A stretch of DNA of 64,000 bases from Anaerolineaceae bacterium (GTDB lineage: Bacteria; Chloroflexota; Anaerolineae; Aggregatilineales; Phototrophicaceae). Under the pieces are notes generated by a model, which worked only from the letters and a program-made list of their open reading frames with translations, was not told the DNA's origin and ran no database searches. How positions within the stretch are numbered: position 1 is the first letter of the stretch; the number at the start of each line of letters is the position of its first letter. A program made the translations under genes and the position numbers. The stretch is taken from positions 62,001 to 126,000 of the forward strand of contig JACKCH010000017.1 in the NCBI GenBank assembly GCA_020634115.1. Direction: 5' to 3'. Shown piece after piece: positions 1 to 8,817 of the stretch.

Positions 1-154
1 TCCAGATTTTAAAAGTAAATGAAAGGTCATGCTGAGAGTCATGGTACAGGAAGAACACCCGTCCCCGCAAGTCAGTTTGTGCATATTTTGGGGAATTTTC
101 ACACGGTTAGCGCGGGATAACCTGGTTTTAATGGGCAACTGCCGGGTAAGCACT

Positions 155-182
155 TTGTTCGGGGCGTGACTGCGGGTACAAT
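155..182 (+). promoter_or_regulatory. weak putative promoter of the bactofilin-like gene
   Basis: TACAAT at 177-182 fits a -10 box, with TTGTTC at 155-160 as a poor -35 and a 16 bp spacer. The start codon is 26 bases downstream. Nothing else is recognisable in bases 1-150. The call is by eye only. Confidence 0.3.
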
Positions 183-208
183 CGAGGCAATTCTAAGGAG
201 AGATGGTT

Positions 209-1702
209 ATGCGAAAACAGCGCACGGTATTCCTTCTCGTGGGTGTCCTGGTGCTGGCGCTGGCGTTTGCCCCTGGTGGGACGGCAGCGCGGGAAATCCG
301 GCAGGGCGACCAGTGTGTGATACCGGCTGATGAAACGATAGCGGGTAATCTGTTCGTCCTGTGTCGCACCCTGACGATTGATGGGGTGGTGAATGGCGAT
401 GTGCTGGGCGCGGCCACCAGTGTGACGATCAACGGGACGGTGAACGGCGATGTCTACTTGCTGGCCGGGACGCTGACCATTAACGGCACGCTGGGCGAGG
501 ATTTGCATTTTGTCGGGCCAGTCCTGCAAGTTGAATCGGAAGCTCGTTTTGCGGATGATCGCGCCGACCTAATCGCGGCGGCGGTCAGCACCACTGTGGC
601 GCAGGGCGTGGCGATTCCCGGCAGCGTGGTCGGGGTTGGGTATCAACTGCTGCTCGATGGCGAAGTGGGCGACGAAGTGCGTTTCTGGGGCGAGACGCTG
701 CGAATAAATGGGCAGGTCGTGGGCGATGTGGACGCCAGTGTCGGCGATTCGCAGTCCGCCAATGTGCCGCAGGTGAGTGCCTTTATTATTCAGACCCTGC
801 TGAATGTAGACCTGACGACCCCCGGTTTTTACCTGAACGAGGGCGGGCAGGTAGACGGAAACCTGCATTACGCCAGCCCGCATGGAGGCGATGTGCTGGG
901 TCGTGTCACCGGCGAGACGGTGTATACTCCGGTGGTGGCACAGCCTGACCTGACACAGATTATCCCGGAAGAAGATGCCAGTGTGCCGGGGTTGGGGACG
1001 TATCTTTCGCAAACGCTGCGTGAATTTCTCATTCTGGGCGTGATTGGGCTGGCGCTGCTGCGGTTTATCCCAGGCTTTGTCCAACTCCCTGCCGTTCAGG
1101 TTGGAGTCAATCTCCCGGTGAATGCGGTGGTGGGGCTGGGCGCTATCCTGGTGGGTATTCTGGTTGCGCTGGCCGTGCTGATTCTGGCAGTCGCATTGAT
1201 TTTCCTTCTGGCCGCACTGCAATTGGTTGACGTTGCGGTGGGGGCAGCGACGATTCTGGGTGTGGGATACCTGGGGGCTACCAGCACGTTCTATCTGATT
1301 GTGCTGTTTTTTGCGCGGGTGGTCGCCGCGTTGTTTGTGGGGCGGTTGATCGTTCGGGTCACAGTGGGGGACGATGGCAGTATGCGCGTCACCACCATCA
1401 GTCTGGTGGTGGGTATCCTCCTGCTGGCGGCATTGGCCGCACTCCCGGCGGTGGGGTGGGTGTTTAACTGGGGAGCGGTCTTGTTGGGTATGGGGGCTGT
1501 TGTGCGGGCAGTCTACCAGGCCTATTTGCACCGCCGCGATGCTATTCTGGCTCCACCGCCACCGCGTATGGAACCGCCGCCACTACCGCGTTACCCGGAA
1601 GAAGCACGCCACTACCCGCCGCCGATCATTGGCAGTTCGCCCCGCCCACCCGGCATGGAAAATTTGCCGCCGGGCTTCGTGTGGTGGGATGATAAGGATT
1701 AG
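209..1702 (+). CDS. bactofilin-like exported beta-repeat protein with C-terminal membrane segments
   Basis: The start is taken at the second ATG (209) because AAGGAG at 195-200 lies 8 bases before it; the ATG at 203 would be too close. Residues 1-27 form a signal peptide. Residues 35-110 carry short hydrophobic/Gly repeats of the TINGTVNGDV type, as in bactofilins (polymer-forming cytoskeletal family), and a second block (VGVGYQLLLDGEVGDEV) follows. The second half has several long hydrophobic segments (about 260-460), then a Pro-rich tail ending in WWDDKD. Classical bactofilins are cytosolic and soluble, so an exported repeat domain fused to membrane helices is a variant architecture. Inference: a scaffold on the outer face of the membrane. 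The exact function is unknown. Confidence 0.75.
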   Translation: MRKQRTVFLLVGVLVLALAFAPGGTAAREIRQGDQCVIPADETIAGNLFVLCRTLTIDGVVNGDVLGAATSVTINGTVNGDVYLLAGTLTINGTLGEDLHFVGPVLQVESEARFADDRADLIAAAVSTTVAQGVAIPGSVVGVGYQLLLDGEVGDEVRFWGETLRINGQVVGDVDASVGDSQSANVPQVSAFIIQTLLNVDLTTPGFYLNEGGQVDGNLHYASPHGGDVLGRVTGETVYTPVVAQPDLTQIIPEEDASVPGLGTYLSQTLREFLILGVIGLALLRFIPGFVQLPAVQVGVNLPVNAVVGLGAILVGILVALAVLILAVALIFLLAALQLVDVAVGAATILGVGYLGATSTFYLIVLFFARVVAALFVGRLIVRVTVGDDGSMRVTTISLVVGILLLAALAALPAVGWVFNWGAVLLGMGAVVRAVYQAYLHRRDAILAPPPPRMEPPPLPRYPEEARHYPPPIIGSSPRPPGMENLPPGFVWWDDKD

Positions 1703-1761
1703 GGTGAGTGCTGGTTGTCAAGGCGGGCGTACACCATACGAATCAGGATAAGGGTAATTAG

Positions 1762-1785
1762 AGGGGCATGAACCATCATGCCCCT
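1762..1785. repeat. perfect 10-bp hairpin between convergent genes
   Basis: AGGGGCATGA (1762-1771), loop ACCA, then TCATGCCCCT (1776-1785), followed by AC. It lies in the 123-base gap between the convergent genes at 1702 and 1826. There is no T-run, so it may be a dispersed hairpin repeat rather than a classical terminator. It shares the CCCCTAC edge with the hairpin at 17321. Confidence 0.6.
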
Positions 1786-1825
1786 ACGATTCTGACCCAT
1801 TGGGGCGGTCAGCCGGGATGACACC

Positions 1826-2086
1826 TCAGAATGCGGTAATTTCGCCCACTTCCTGAACGTCTACGCGGATACCGTCCAATTCCGATGGTATCCGGTCGGC
1901 CTCGTCTAAGAGGTCGTCCGGTATTTTGCGGCTGACCAGCACTACCAGCCCGACCTCCCCAGTGGAAGCACCGCCCCGCTGCACCAGCCCGACGGCGACG
2001 CCGACCACATTGGGTTTTTGCATCAGTTCATCGCTGTACTGTGCCTGAACCGCCGTGACTTGTGCCAGGCGTTCATCCTGTGTCAT
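1826..2086 (-). CDS. small protein homologous to the N-terminal domain of the adjacent protease
   Basis: An 86-residue protein. Its core (NVVGVAVG near residue 27, then IPSELDGIRVDVQEVG) aligns with the first 75 residues of the upstream serine-protease-like gene (NVVGVAVG, IPKELDGVRTDVFEIG). The start codon overlaps the protease stop by 4 bases (ATGA at 2083-2086), so translation is probably coupled. It has no signal peptide or membrane segment. The function is not recognised; a stand-alone copy of a protease prodomain-like module could be an inhibitor, chaperone or partner of the protease. This is inference from the paralogy and the coupling. Confidence 0.7.
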   Translation of the reverse strand: MTQDERLAQVTAVQAQYSDELMQKPNVVGVAVGLVQRGGASTGEVGLVVLVSRKIPDDLLDEADRIPSELDGIRVDVQEVGEITAF

Positions 2087-3144
2087 AAATTCACCTGTAA
2101 GGCATCCAAAACTTTGTCTATCGGGTTGATAATTGTGGAGACGTTCGACCCAGCGAATAGCAGGCCGACCCCCTTGCTCTCTGTGCCATCCACAATTAAC
2201 GAGCCGGAATCGCCGCCCGCGCTCATCGCTCCGGCGATAATCTGCCCGGTGAAACGGGCCGTGCCGGGGCCGTAGGACACGTTGACCGTCGCGTTAATCA
2301 GATTGACGGTACTTTGCGTGAAGCCAGTGGTACGTCCCATTTTACGGATCGTTTGCCCCAGTGTGGCTGGTTTCGTGCCGCTGACCATGCCGATGTTGAG
2401 AATTTCCCCGGTGAATTGGGAGGGATCAATCGGCTTAGCGACGGCGCAATCCACCTCGTTATCGGGTGTATCAGCGGAGGCCGTAGCGGATTGCTGAGCC
2501 GGGGCGCTGGACACCCGCTTGCTTGACCCCAGCAGCGCCGCGAGGACGTTCGCTCCAGCAACTACAAACTCCACCGCATCACAGCCGCCTGGTGTGGGTG
2601 TGGGGGTAGGGGTGTCACCGGGATCGCCAGGGAAGCGGATTCTCACCCAGCGTTCCAGGCGAGCGACCATGTCATCAGGATTCACACCGCCATCAGCATG
2701 ACCGGGTTGCAGGATAGCATCCCCGACCAATGCATCATTAGAATTCGCCAAGACGTGATTATTCGAAAGAATGAGCTTCTCACCGGTTTGCCGGTCTGTG
2801 ACAATCGTACCGAGTGTTCCCGCCGTGATTTTGTAATGGCCGATGCTCACGCCGCTCGGAATGGTGGGGCGGAACCGACCTTTGGGATCCACGGCGCTCA
2901 GCGCGCGGACAAAACCGATTTCAAAAACGTCAGTACGGACGCCATCCAGTTCTTTCGGTATCATATCTTCCGCAGACAGGGCGGCCAGTGGTTTTTTCTC
3001 CTGTACCAGTGTAACTACGGCGAGTTCATCTGTCACTTCGCCCTTTGATTCTTTGTACCCGACCGCCACGCCGACCACATTGGACTTGCTTAATAAAGCC
3101 TGCTGGAAACGGCGCTGCGCTTCAAATACCTGATTCATGGACAT
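2083..3144 (-). CDS. trypsin-fold serine protease-like protein
   Basis: The start is taken at ATG 3144, preceded by GAGGGGAAAAG; the longer reading from a GTG at 3162 lies upstream of that ribosome site. Residues 1-75 are the domain shared with the small downstream protein. The remainder shows a chymotrypsin-type layout: GTLGTIVTD, then SNNHVLA (catalytic His), a Pro/Thr linker (PTPTPTPGG), and GGDSGSLIV (nucleophile Ser) near the C-terminus. The Asp of the triad cannot be assigned by eye; a candidate lies in the EVDCAVAKP segment. No signal peptide is visible, so the location is uncertain. It resembles small bacterial serine-protease-like proteins annotated near Nal1 or trypsin-like peptidases. 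It forms a two-gene unit with the next gene. Confidence 0.75.
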   Translation of the reverse strand: MSMNQVFEAQRRFQQALLSKSNVVGVAVGYKESKGEVTDELAVVTLVQEKKPLAALSAEDMIPKELDGVRTDVFEIGFVRALSAVDPKGRFRPTIPSGVSIGHYKITAGTLGTIVTDRQTGEKLILSNNHVLANSNDALVGDAILQPGHADGGVNPDDMVARLERWVRIRFPGDPGDTPTPTPTPGGCDAVEFVVAGANVLAALLGSSKRVSSAPAQQSATASADTPDNEVDCAVAKPIDPSQFTGEILNIGMVSGTKPATLGQTIRKMGRTTGFTQSTVNLINATVNVSYGPGTARFTGQIIAGAMSAGGDSGSLIVDGTESKGVGLLFAGSNVSTIINPIDKVLDALQVNL

Positions 3145-3397
3145 GAACTTTTCCCCTCTCACTGAAAGAACGAACTTGCGTCATGCTGTAGGATAGCACA
3201 CATTTCCGACCCACATGACGTATGGGAATCGCGAACTTCGCTATTGGTTTGCTACTCCCATACTATACCGAATCATGAAAATCGTAAATCAGCTTCAGTA
3301 GATCACAGATTCGATTTTATTGTCATGCTGTCTGCTTTTGGACGCGAAAAATCGTGTCTCTACAAAAACGGAATCGTTATTCGCCGAAACTGATTGG

Positions 3398-5008
3398 TTA
3401 CTGCGGCACACCCCAGAACCGCGCTTCGACTCCCGTATCACAGATAATCATGTTTCCATTCGGCGTGAACCGGAAATCATAGCAGGGCGTGTCTATGCGC
3501 CCGACTTCCCGCCCATCAACAGCGAAGAACACCAGATGATCGGTCACCACCAGCCCCAGAAGCTGACCATCGGGGCTGAAGGCGATGCGCTCGATGAAGA
3601 CACTCCCGATGTCCTCGGTGAGTAATAGCGTAAACTGGGTGTGTTCCGCCTGGTTTTCCGTGCGCCATATAATCACCTGGATACGCTCGCAGACAAACTC
3701 GGATTCAGTTGCATACGCCACACAGGTTGATGTGACCATCAGATCGCCATCGGGGGAGAATGCTGCCGGGTCGGGCGTATTGGAGTGTATAGGGGTATCC
3801 GCTGTGTGTACCAGTTCAAACAGGATAGTGCCAGTCGGGGCGTGATAAGCCGTGAACGTGAGCGGGGACGTATCCACGAGCAGCAGATCACCGTCAGGAT
3901 TCAAACCAACCAGGCTGGCGGATTCTTCAATGGTGCGAACCTGTTCGAATGTCAACGCATCCCGCACGATCAGACTGTTATCACCAGTGGTCACAATGAT
4001 CTGCTGACGAGCATCCAGCATAGCTGGGAACACATTGCCCGTTTTCTGGCTAAGTTCGGCCACGACCTGCATATCCTGTGTGGTATCCCACAGGAATAGC
4101 TTGGTGAACTGCGCCCCCCAAAGAAGTTCTTCGCCAATGAGGGCAAGATCGAGAAATGGGCCATCTAAACCGGCGTCCAGCAGGCGCACTGGTGGGTTCT
4201 TGAAGTCGTAGCGATACAAGCTGTGTTCGCAGGAGTAGATGATAGAGCGCATATCCGGTGCGAATGTCAGGCCATAGATGGATTGAGTACGTTCATCCGG
4301 GCATGTCAGGACGAAATCGAGTGGTTGAAGCAGGCCGATAGTGGCGGCAGAGAGGGGAGATAAAGCCGGTGAATCTGGCAGGGTTGGCAGCATCAGATAT
4401 TGCGTTCCCAGCGCCTCAACCGCCCAACCAGAGAGCGTGTTCTTGTAATCCACTTGCCACCAAGTATAGCCCTCAGCGCATACCGGGCCGCCTATAACCA
4501 TGAACACATCCCCGCCAGAGATCACACCTTCCCGCTCACTGGTGGTCGCTGGCTCGGCGCGTACATTCAGGTTGGCTGTGTTCAGCACGCGCCCCGCTTG
4601 ACCGGCTCGCATTCGCGGTGGTAGTCCGTCCGCACAGGCTGTGCCAGCCTGATGACCAGCGGAAGGCAGCGGTTCAATCCAGTAGGTGGCATTATCACCC
4701 TGCACGGTCCAACCCACACTTCCGTTATAGTCTACCTGCCACCAGGTATAACCTTCGGCGCATACTGGCCCATCCAGAACCGTGAAAACCGCGCCACCAG
4801 GGATATAACCCATCTCCGCGCCACCGGTAGAGGGTTCAGCACGTATCCGGTTCGGGTCGCCAGGCAAAACGCGCCCCATCTGGCCGATTATTAGGGTAGG
4901 TGGCAGGCTGTTCGGACAGGTTACGGAGTCCTGGGCGATTGCCCGTGCTGCGCCAAACAGACTCAGCCATAGTGAAATTATGATCGTACCTAACAATAAT
5001 TGTCGCAT
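3398..5008 (-). CDS. exported protein with two SH3b domains and a WD40-like beta-propeller
   Basis: 536 residues. The N-terminal signal peptide (about 1-25) ends AIAQDS. Two bacterial SH3 repeats follow (about 32-110 and 122-205), each with a PP-hydrophobic start, NVRAEP or RIRAEP, and the matching CAEGYTWWQVDY motif. The C-terminal 320 residues contain repeating FSPDG and LIVRD-type blades (for example FAPDMRSIIY, FSPDGDLMV, FSPDGQLLG) of a WD40/TolB-like propeller. SH3b domains usually bind cell-wall peptides. The gene starts 9 bases after the metallopeptidase stop, so the two probably form an operon. The biological target is unknown. Confidence 0.8.
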   Translation of the reverse strand: MRQLLLGTIIISLWLSLFGAARAIAQDSVTCPNSLPPTLIIGQMGRVLPGDPNRIRAEPSTGGAEMGYIPGGAVFTVLDGPVCAEGYTWWQVDYNGSVGWTVQGDNATYWIEPLPSAGHQAGTACADGLPPRMRAGQAGRVLNTANLNVRAEPATTSEREGVISGGDVFMVIGGPVCAEGYTWWQVDYKNTLSGWAVEALGTQYLMLPTLPDSPALSPLSAATIGLLQPLDFVLTCPDERTQSIYGLTFAPDMRSIIYSCEHSLYRYDFKNPPVRLLDAGLDGPFLDLALIGEELLWGAQFTKLFLWDTTQDMQVVAELSQKTGNVFPAMLDARQQIIVTTGDNSLIVRDALTFEQVRTIEESASLVGLNPDGDLLLVDTSPLTFTAYHAPTGTILFELVHTADTPIHSNTPDPAAFSPDGDLMVTSTCVAYATESEFVCERIQVIIWRTENQAEHTQFTLLLTEDIGSVFIERIAFSPDGQLLGLVVTDHLVFFAVDGREVGRIDTPCYDFRFTPNGNMIICDTGVEARFWGVPQ

Positions 5009-5017
5009 TGTGCTTTC

Positions 5018-6844
5018 TTATTCCTGTTGCCTTGCCTTCAGAAATTCGCCGAACTCCGGCAGAGGCTGCGGAATTTCATCGTACATCACCGGGAACTTGA
5101 CCAGTTTCGCGCTGCTGGATGGCTTACCGCTTTCCGGCCAGTCCGGGGTGAGTGGCGGTGTGTGCAACCAGAGCGCCTGGGGGTGGGTCGGATTCAGGTT
5201 TTGCTGGCTGGGGGGAAGTATCTCTGCGGTGGTGACAGCGATTTCACCCTTGTGAATCAGGTCAGTTACCAGGATTTCAATCTGCCGGATGTCCTTATCT
5301 GTGACCGGGCGAAAAAAGGCGCTCCGCAGCCGGTTGGTTTCGTCAAAAGTGAGGGTCAGTCCGCCGAATAGGTCAATATGCGTGCCGTTGAACTGCTGGA
5401 ATTTTTCCCCGACAAGGGTGATGCGCCGGTGGGTGAAGTAGGTCAGATAGGCATAGTTCATCGCGTTGCGGTAGGCGCCCATCGGGACAAACTCTACGGC
5501 GTCGGGCAGGTTCAGTTGGGACTGAATTTCTTCCAGGAACAGTGCCGAAGCGAGGCTGGAGTTAATCACTTCCGGCAGGTGAACCTCAGGCAGATTATCC
5601 AGATATTGGCAGAAGGTTTTCGCTTCCTCTTGTGTCAGGATGCCGCGTTCCACGAAGACGCGTACCAGCACATCTTCATGTTTCCCTTTTTCCAGCAGGG
5701 CATTGGCCGCCATGAACGCTTTTGCCATGTCTTTGAAGTCGCATTCGCCCACTGGCCCCAATTCTACTGCGCAGACCAGCATGTATCCGGCGATGTCCCG
5801 CGCCCGGTGCATGCAGACTCGCGCCGGAGTATCTGGTTCTTCTTCTTTGATACGCTCGTAAATGCCGACCAGGATGTCATAAAATGCGCCGGAGAACAGG
5901 CGGGAATAGTTGTGTGGTTCGCGGCTGAGTTCGTTTTCCGGGTGTTCGACTTCGGCGAGCAGCTCGTCAAATGGTTTGGCGTGGAAGGTGTTCAGCGTGT
6001 TTCGCAGGTAAATAGTATGTCCCTGGATGTGACTGGCGCGCACTTCTTCCTTGCGGAGCGTAACGGTCATCTGTTCGGCCAACGTGGAGAGGAAAGACGA
6101 TATGCGCAGGTTGCCGCCCGTCCACTCCAACAGGCGTTGGATAAGTGAGTCGTCGTGCAACGCCACCAGCACCGCTGTCATATCGCCAAAACTCTCGTGA
6201 AAGGCGCTTGCTCCCAACCCGAACGACTCGTTAAACAGGTCGCGCAGACCATCGAGTACCGCGTGCCCGGCTTCATGGGTGACGACATCGGCGCTTTGGG
6301 CGGCGTAGACAAAGGTGCCGTCTACGTGGAAACTGTGGAATCCTAACAGGCGATCCTGTTCGCTGTAGAAGGCATTCGCGCCATCGCCCACATGGGGATC
6401 AACGGCTAGGCGCGGCGCGGGGAATGACCAGGGCAGGCTGCGCTGGGCGTAGCGTTCGTACATGCGCAGTGTGAATGTGGTGTAGTAGAAGGCATTCACC
6501 TGGTCGAATTCCGACGTTCCCGGCCAGTACAAATAGTTCCCTTCGTCGTCAGGCTGCGCCGGTTTGACGATACTATCGCGCACAAACACGCGGGTATTCA
6601 TCAGCCCTGGCTGAATATCGACGGCGTTCATCTGGCGGACTTCCGGGTCGCCCACAAATGGGTCCTGTGGGTAGACCACGACATATACCATTTGCTGCGC
6701 GGCTTCCGGCTCCGGCTCGCGGTGCAGTGTGAAGGAACTCATGGCTTTCTGCGCCATCATCGCGGGAATATCGGAGCGCATCTGTTCCTGCAAACGCCGC
6801 AGCCGGTTGAAGGCTGCTGCCCGGTCATTGTGCATGTGCGTCAT
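5018..6844 (-). CDS. gluzincin (thermolysin-like) zinc metallopeptidase
   Basis: 608 residues. HEAGH at 190-194 is the HExxH zinc and catalytic motif. HESFGD at 216-221 supplies the downstream Glu ligand in the position of the thermolysin ExxxD helix, which makes this a gluzincin (M4/M36-like fold). The C-terminal 350 residues are helical and not assigned. No signal peptide is visible at the N-terminus, which is unusual for secreted M4 enzymes, so it may act in the cytoplasm or leave by another route. The start is supported by AAAGGA 7 bases upstream. It is first in a unit with the SH3b/propeller gene 9 bases downstream. Confidence 0.8.
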   Translation of the reverse strand: MTHMHNDRAAAFNRLRRLQEQMRSDIPAMMAQKAMSSFTLHREPEPEAAQQMVYVVVYPQDPFVGDPEVRQMNAVDIQPGLMNTRVFVRDSIVKPAQPDDEGNYLYWPGTSEFDQVNAFYYTTFTLRMYERYAQRSLPWSFPAPRLAVDPHVGDGANAFYSEQDRLLGFHSFHVDGTFVYAAQSADVVTHEAGHAVLDGLRDLFNESFGLGASAFHESFGDMTAVLVALHDDSLIQRLLEWTGGNLRISSFLSTLAEQMTVTLRKEEVRASHIQGHTIYLRNTLNTFHAKPFDELLAEVEHPENELSREPHNYSRLFSGAFYDILVGIYERIKEEEPDTPARVCMHRARDIAGYMLVCAVELGPVGECDFKDMAKAFMAANALLEKGKHEDVLVRVFVERGILTQEEAKTFCQYLDNLPEVHLPEVINSSLASALFLEEIQSQLNLPDAVEFVPMGAYRNAMNYAYLTYFTHRRITLVGEKFQQFNGTHIDLFGGLTLTFDETNRLRSAFFRPVTDKDIRQIEILVTDLIHKGEIAVTTAEILPPSQQNLNPTHPQALWLHTPPLTPDWPESGKPSSSAKLVKFPVMYDEIPQPLPEFGEFLKARQQE

Positions 6845-6860
6845 CAGGAAGTCCTTTCGG

Positions 6861-6950
6861 TTATCAGTTGTCGGCTATCAGTTGTCAGTTTTCAGCTCTG
6901 TAATTGGTAACTTCCCTTTTTCTGACTACTGATGACTGAAAACTGACGAC
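6861..6950. repeat. intergenic palindromic element with TCAGTTTTCAG core
   Basis: Two direct copies of ATCAGTTGTC (6863-6872 and 6877-6886) run into an inverted pair: GTTGTCAGTTTTCAG at 6881-6895 and CTGAAAACTGACGAC at 6936-6950 (14 of 15 bases complementary, 40-base loop). It fills most of the gap between the kinase-like gene and the metallopeptidase. The pattern is like the short heptamer-type repeats scattered in some cyanobacterial and Chloroflexota genomes. Confidence 0.6.
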
Positions 6951-7004
6951 TCACCCTAGATATTGTACATCGCGCTGGAAAAACCGACTTGCTGCACCTG
7001 TAGA

Positions 7005-8696
7005 TTAACCCTGTGAGGCCGAGATCACATATGCCCCGGTGCTTTCACCTTCAATGCCGATAATCCGTACTTTCCACTGACCGCCCTGGTTGACCGGGCA
7101 GATAAACGCGATGCTGCTGCCATCCTTGAGAATGCGGTCGGCGGTACAGGCGAAAGTAGCTTCGCTGCCATCAGGTCGCAGGATAGCGACATGGTCGCCA
7201 ACATTCCCGGCAGCAAGAGAAAGAAACTGCACATAAACGTATAATTCCAGTCCGGGCCTGACATCAAAGTAATACTCATGCACGTATCCAGCGGAAAGGG
7301 TGTCACCGATCGTGCCTTCTTTGTTGAGTTCGCGGCTTTGCTGGGGTTCAATGGTCAGAATGGCTTCGGGGATATCCTGGATGGGTGTCCCTTGAATCTC
7401 GGTCACGGCTTGCTGCCCTGTGAGAAGGCCGACTAACTTGCCTGCGTTCCCGGTGACCAGGGCCACCACATACACGCCCGTTAGAGCAAACGCGACGAAT
7501 CCGAAGATGCCGACATAATTCCAGAGCGTGCGTCGCCGTTTCGGGCGGGATTTTCGAGGTTTCGGCTGGGCATCATCCTGAATAAGGGGTATGGATGCGG
7601 TGGTCGTTGTGGGTGGTGGTGACTTGAAGGCTTTATCGGTGGGGATGGAGGCCGGTTTCGCGCCTTCCAACTTGAATAAGAGGCGGTTGGCGTCGGCGTG
7701 AAACGGTTCGAGTTCCAGCGCCCGCTTGAGGTAGGCGATGGCGTTCTGTTGGTTATGGGTGGTCTGGGCCAGCTGGTAGAAATCGTCGGCGGTTTTCGCC
7801 AGGGAGCGGAGTTCGCCGGTGGTGAGTGGGGCGGCAGGCTGTTTTTGCGCTGGTTTCTCCCATAGACTGATGGTGGTGGTGACGGGTTCTTGGAGCGTCC
7901 GGGCGATAGCTTCGACCAGCATATCGCCACTGGTATAACGCTCTGCCGGGTGCTTTGCCAGTGCCTTGAGCAGCACTGAGTCTAATGTGGTGGGTAGCTG
8001 GGGGTTGCTGTGGCTTGGCGGCAGGGCGTTATCCTGAAGGTGTGCTTTGAGCAGTAGTGCCGGTTCACCATAGAACGGCCAGCGCCCCACCAGCATAGCA
8101 TAGGCGATGGCGGCCAGAGCATAAAGGTCGGCGCGGTGGTCGGGCTCGTCGTCGCTTTGAATCTGCTCCGGCGCGATGGTATAGAGGGCTGTTCCCCATG
8201 CCGCCACATCCTGAATTCGGACACCCATCACGCCTCGCAGCCCAAAATCGCTCACGGTAGCATTGGCACGGTCATTTATCAGGATATTTTCGAGCGTTAA
8301 TCCATGATGGTGGATGCCCTGACGGTGAGCGAAGTCCAACGCGTCGGCGGCCTGACGCAACAGGCGGATACTCTGCTGGGAGTTCTGCTGGGTGGAGTTT
8401 TGCAGGCGGGCCGCCAGTGACCCGGCGGGCAGGTAGGCGGTTTCCAGGTAGAGCCGTCCGTTGTGGACGCCGTAACTGTCAATGTGGAGAATATGTGCAT
8501 GGCCGAGTCGTTGGGCGAGGAGTGGAATGTCCTTCTGGAAACGGACGACCACATCCAGTTGGGCGCAGCGTTCCGCATGAAGGATTTTGAGCGCGACGGT
8601 TTTACTGCTGGTCGCCTCTACCGCCCGATAAACCGCTGCCAGCGCCCCTTTGCCGATAGCCTCCTGTACTTCATACGGCCCGAACCGCTTCGCCAT
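7005..8696 (-). CDS. membrane Ser/Thr kinase-like protein, predicted pseudokinase, with extracellular PPC domain
   Basis: 563 residues. Residues 7-265 are a Hanks-type kinase fold: glycine loop GKGALAAVY (15-23), VALK lysine K37, DFG at 150-152 and APE at 175-177. The catalytic loop reads HHHGLTLEN (129-137) where active kinases have HRDLKPEN, so the catalytic Asp is Gly132 and the loop Lys is Thr134. Phosphotransfer is therefore unlikely. Residues 300-345 look like a TPR pair. A basic stretch precedes a membrane helix at about 394-415. Residues 460-563 form an outside PPC-like beta domain related to the neighbouring PPC protein. It lies 121 bases downstream of that gene on the same strand. 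Inference: a signalling scaffold rather than an enzyme. Confidence 0.85.
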   Translation of the reverse strand: MAKRFGPYEVQEAIGKGALAAVYRAVEATSSKTVALKILHAERCAQLDVVVRFQKDIPLLAQRLGHAHILHIDSYGVHNGRLYLETAYLPAGSLAARLQNSTQQNSQQSIRLLRQAADALDFAHRQGIHHHGLTLENILINDRANATVSDFGLRGVMGVRIQDVAAWGTALYTIAPEQIQSDDEPDHRADLYALAAIAYAMLVGRWPFYGEPALLLKAHLQDNALPPSHSNPQLPTTLDSVLLKALAKHPAERYTSGDMLVEAIARTLQEPVTTTISLWEKPAQKQPAAPLTTGELRSLAKTADDFYQLAQTTHNQQNAIAYLKRALELEPFHADANRLLFKLEGAKPASIPTDKAFKSPPPTTTTASIPLIQDDAQPKPRKSRPKRRRTLWNYVGIFGFVAFALTGVYVVALVTGNAGKLVGLLTGQQAVTEIQGTPIQDIPEAILTIEPQQSRELNKEGTIGDTLSAGYVHEYYFDVRPGLELYVYVQFLSLAAGNVGDHVAILRPDGSEATFACTADRILKDGSSIAFICPVNQGGQWKVRIIGIEGESTGAYVISASQG

Positions 8697-8766
8697 CCCG
8701 TGCCTGCCTTTCCTCCGGCTAATTGTGTTACGGGGAGTATAACACCGCCGAAAGGAGTAGGGGTAA

Positions 8767-8806
8767 TGCTACGGGCAACACAATGTCACTGGGGCTGCCC
8801 GTAGCA
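8767..8806 (-). terminator. stem-loop after the PPC gene
   Basis: TGCTACGGGCA (8767-8777) and TGCCCGTAGCA (8796-8806) are perfect 11-base inverted arms around an 18-base loop, just downstream of the PPC gene stop on the minus strand. There is no clear T-run, so it may be an attenuator or an RNA-stabilising hairpin between this gene and the kinase-like gene. Confidence 0.5.
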
Positions 8807-8817
8807 CATAACGGTTA

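Noticed and set aside
569..1531. 320-codon open frame on the minus strand inside the bactofilin-like gene
   Set aside because: Antisense shadow; composition is low in hydrophobic residues and no domain is visible, while the plus-strand gene has a signal peptide and repeats.
2590..2625. Repeated ACACC/GGTGTGG stretch
   Set aside because: It encodes a Pro/Thr linker of the protease; the linker explains the repetition.
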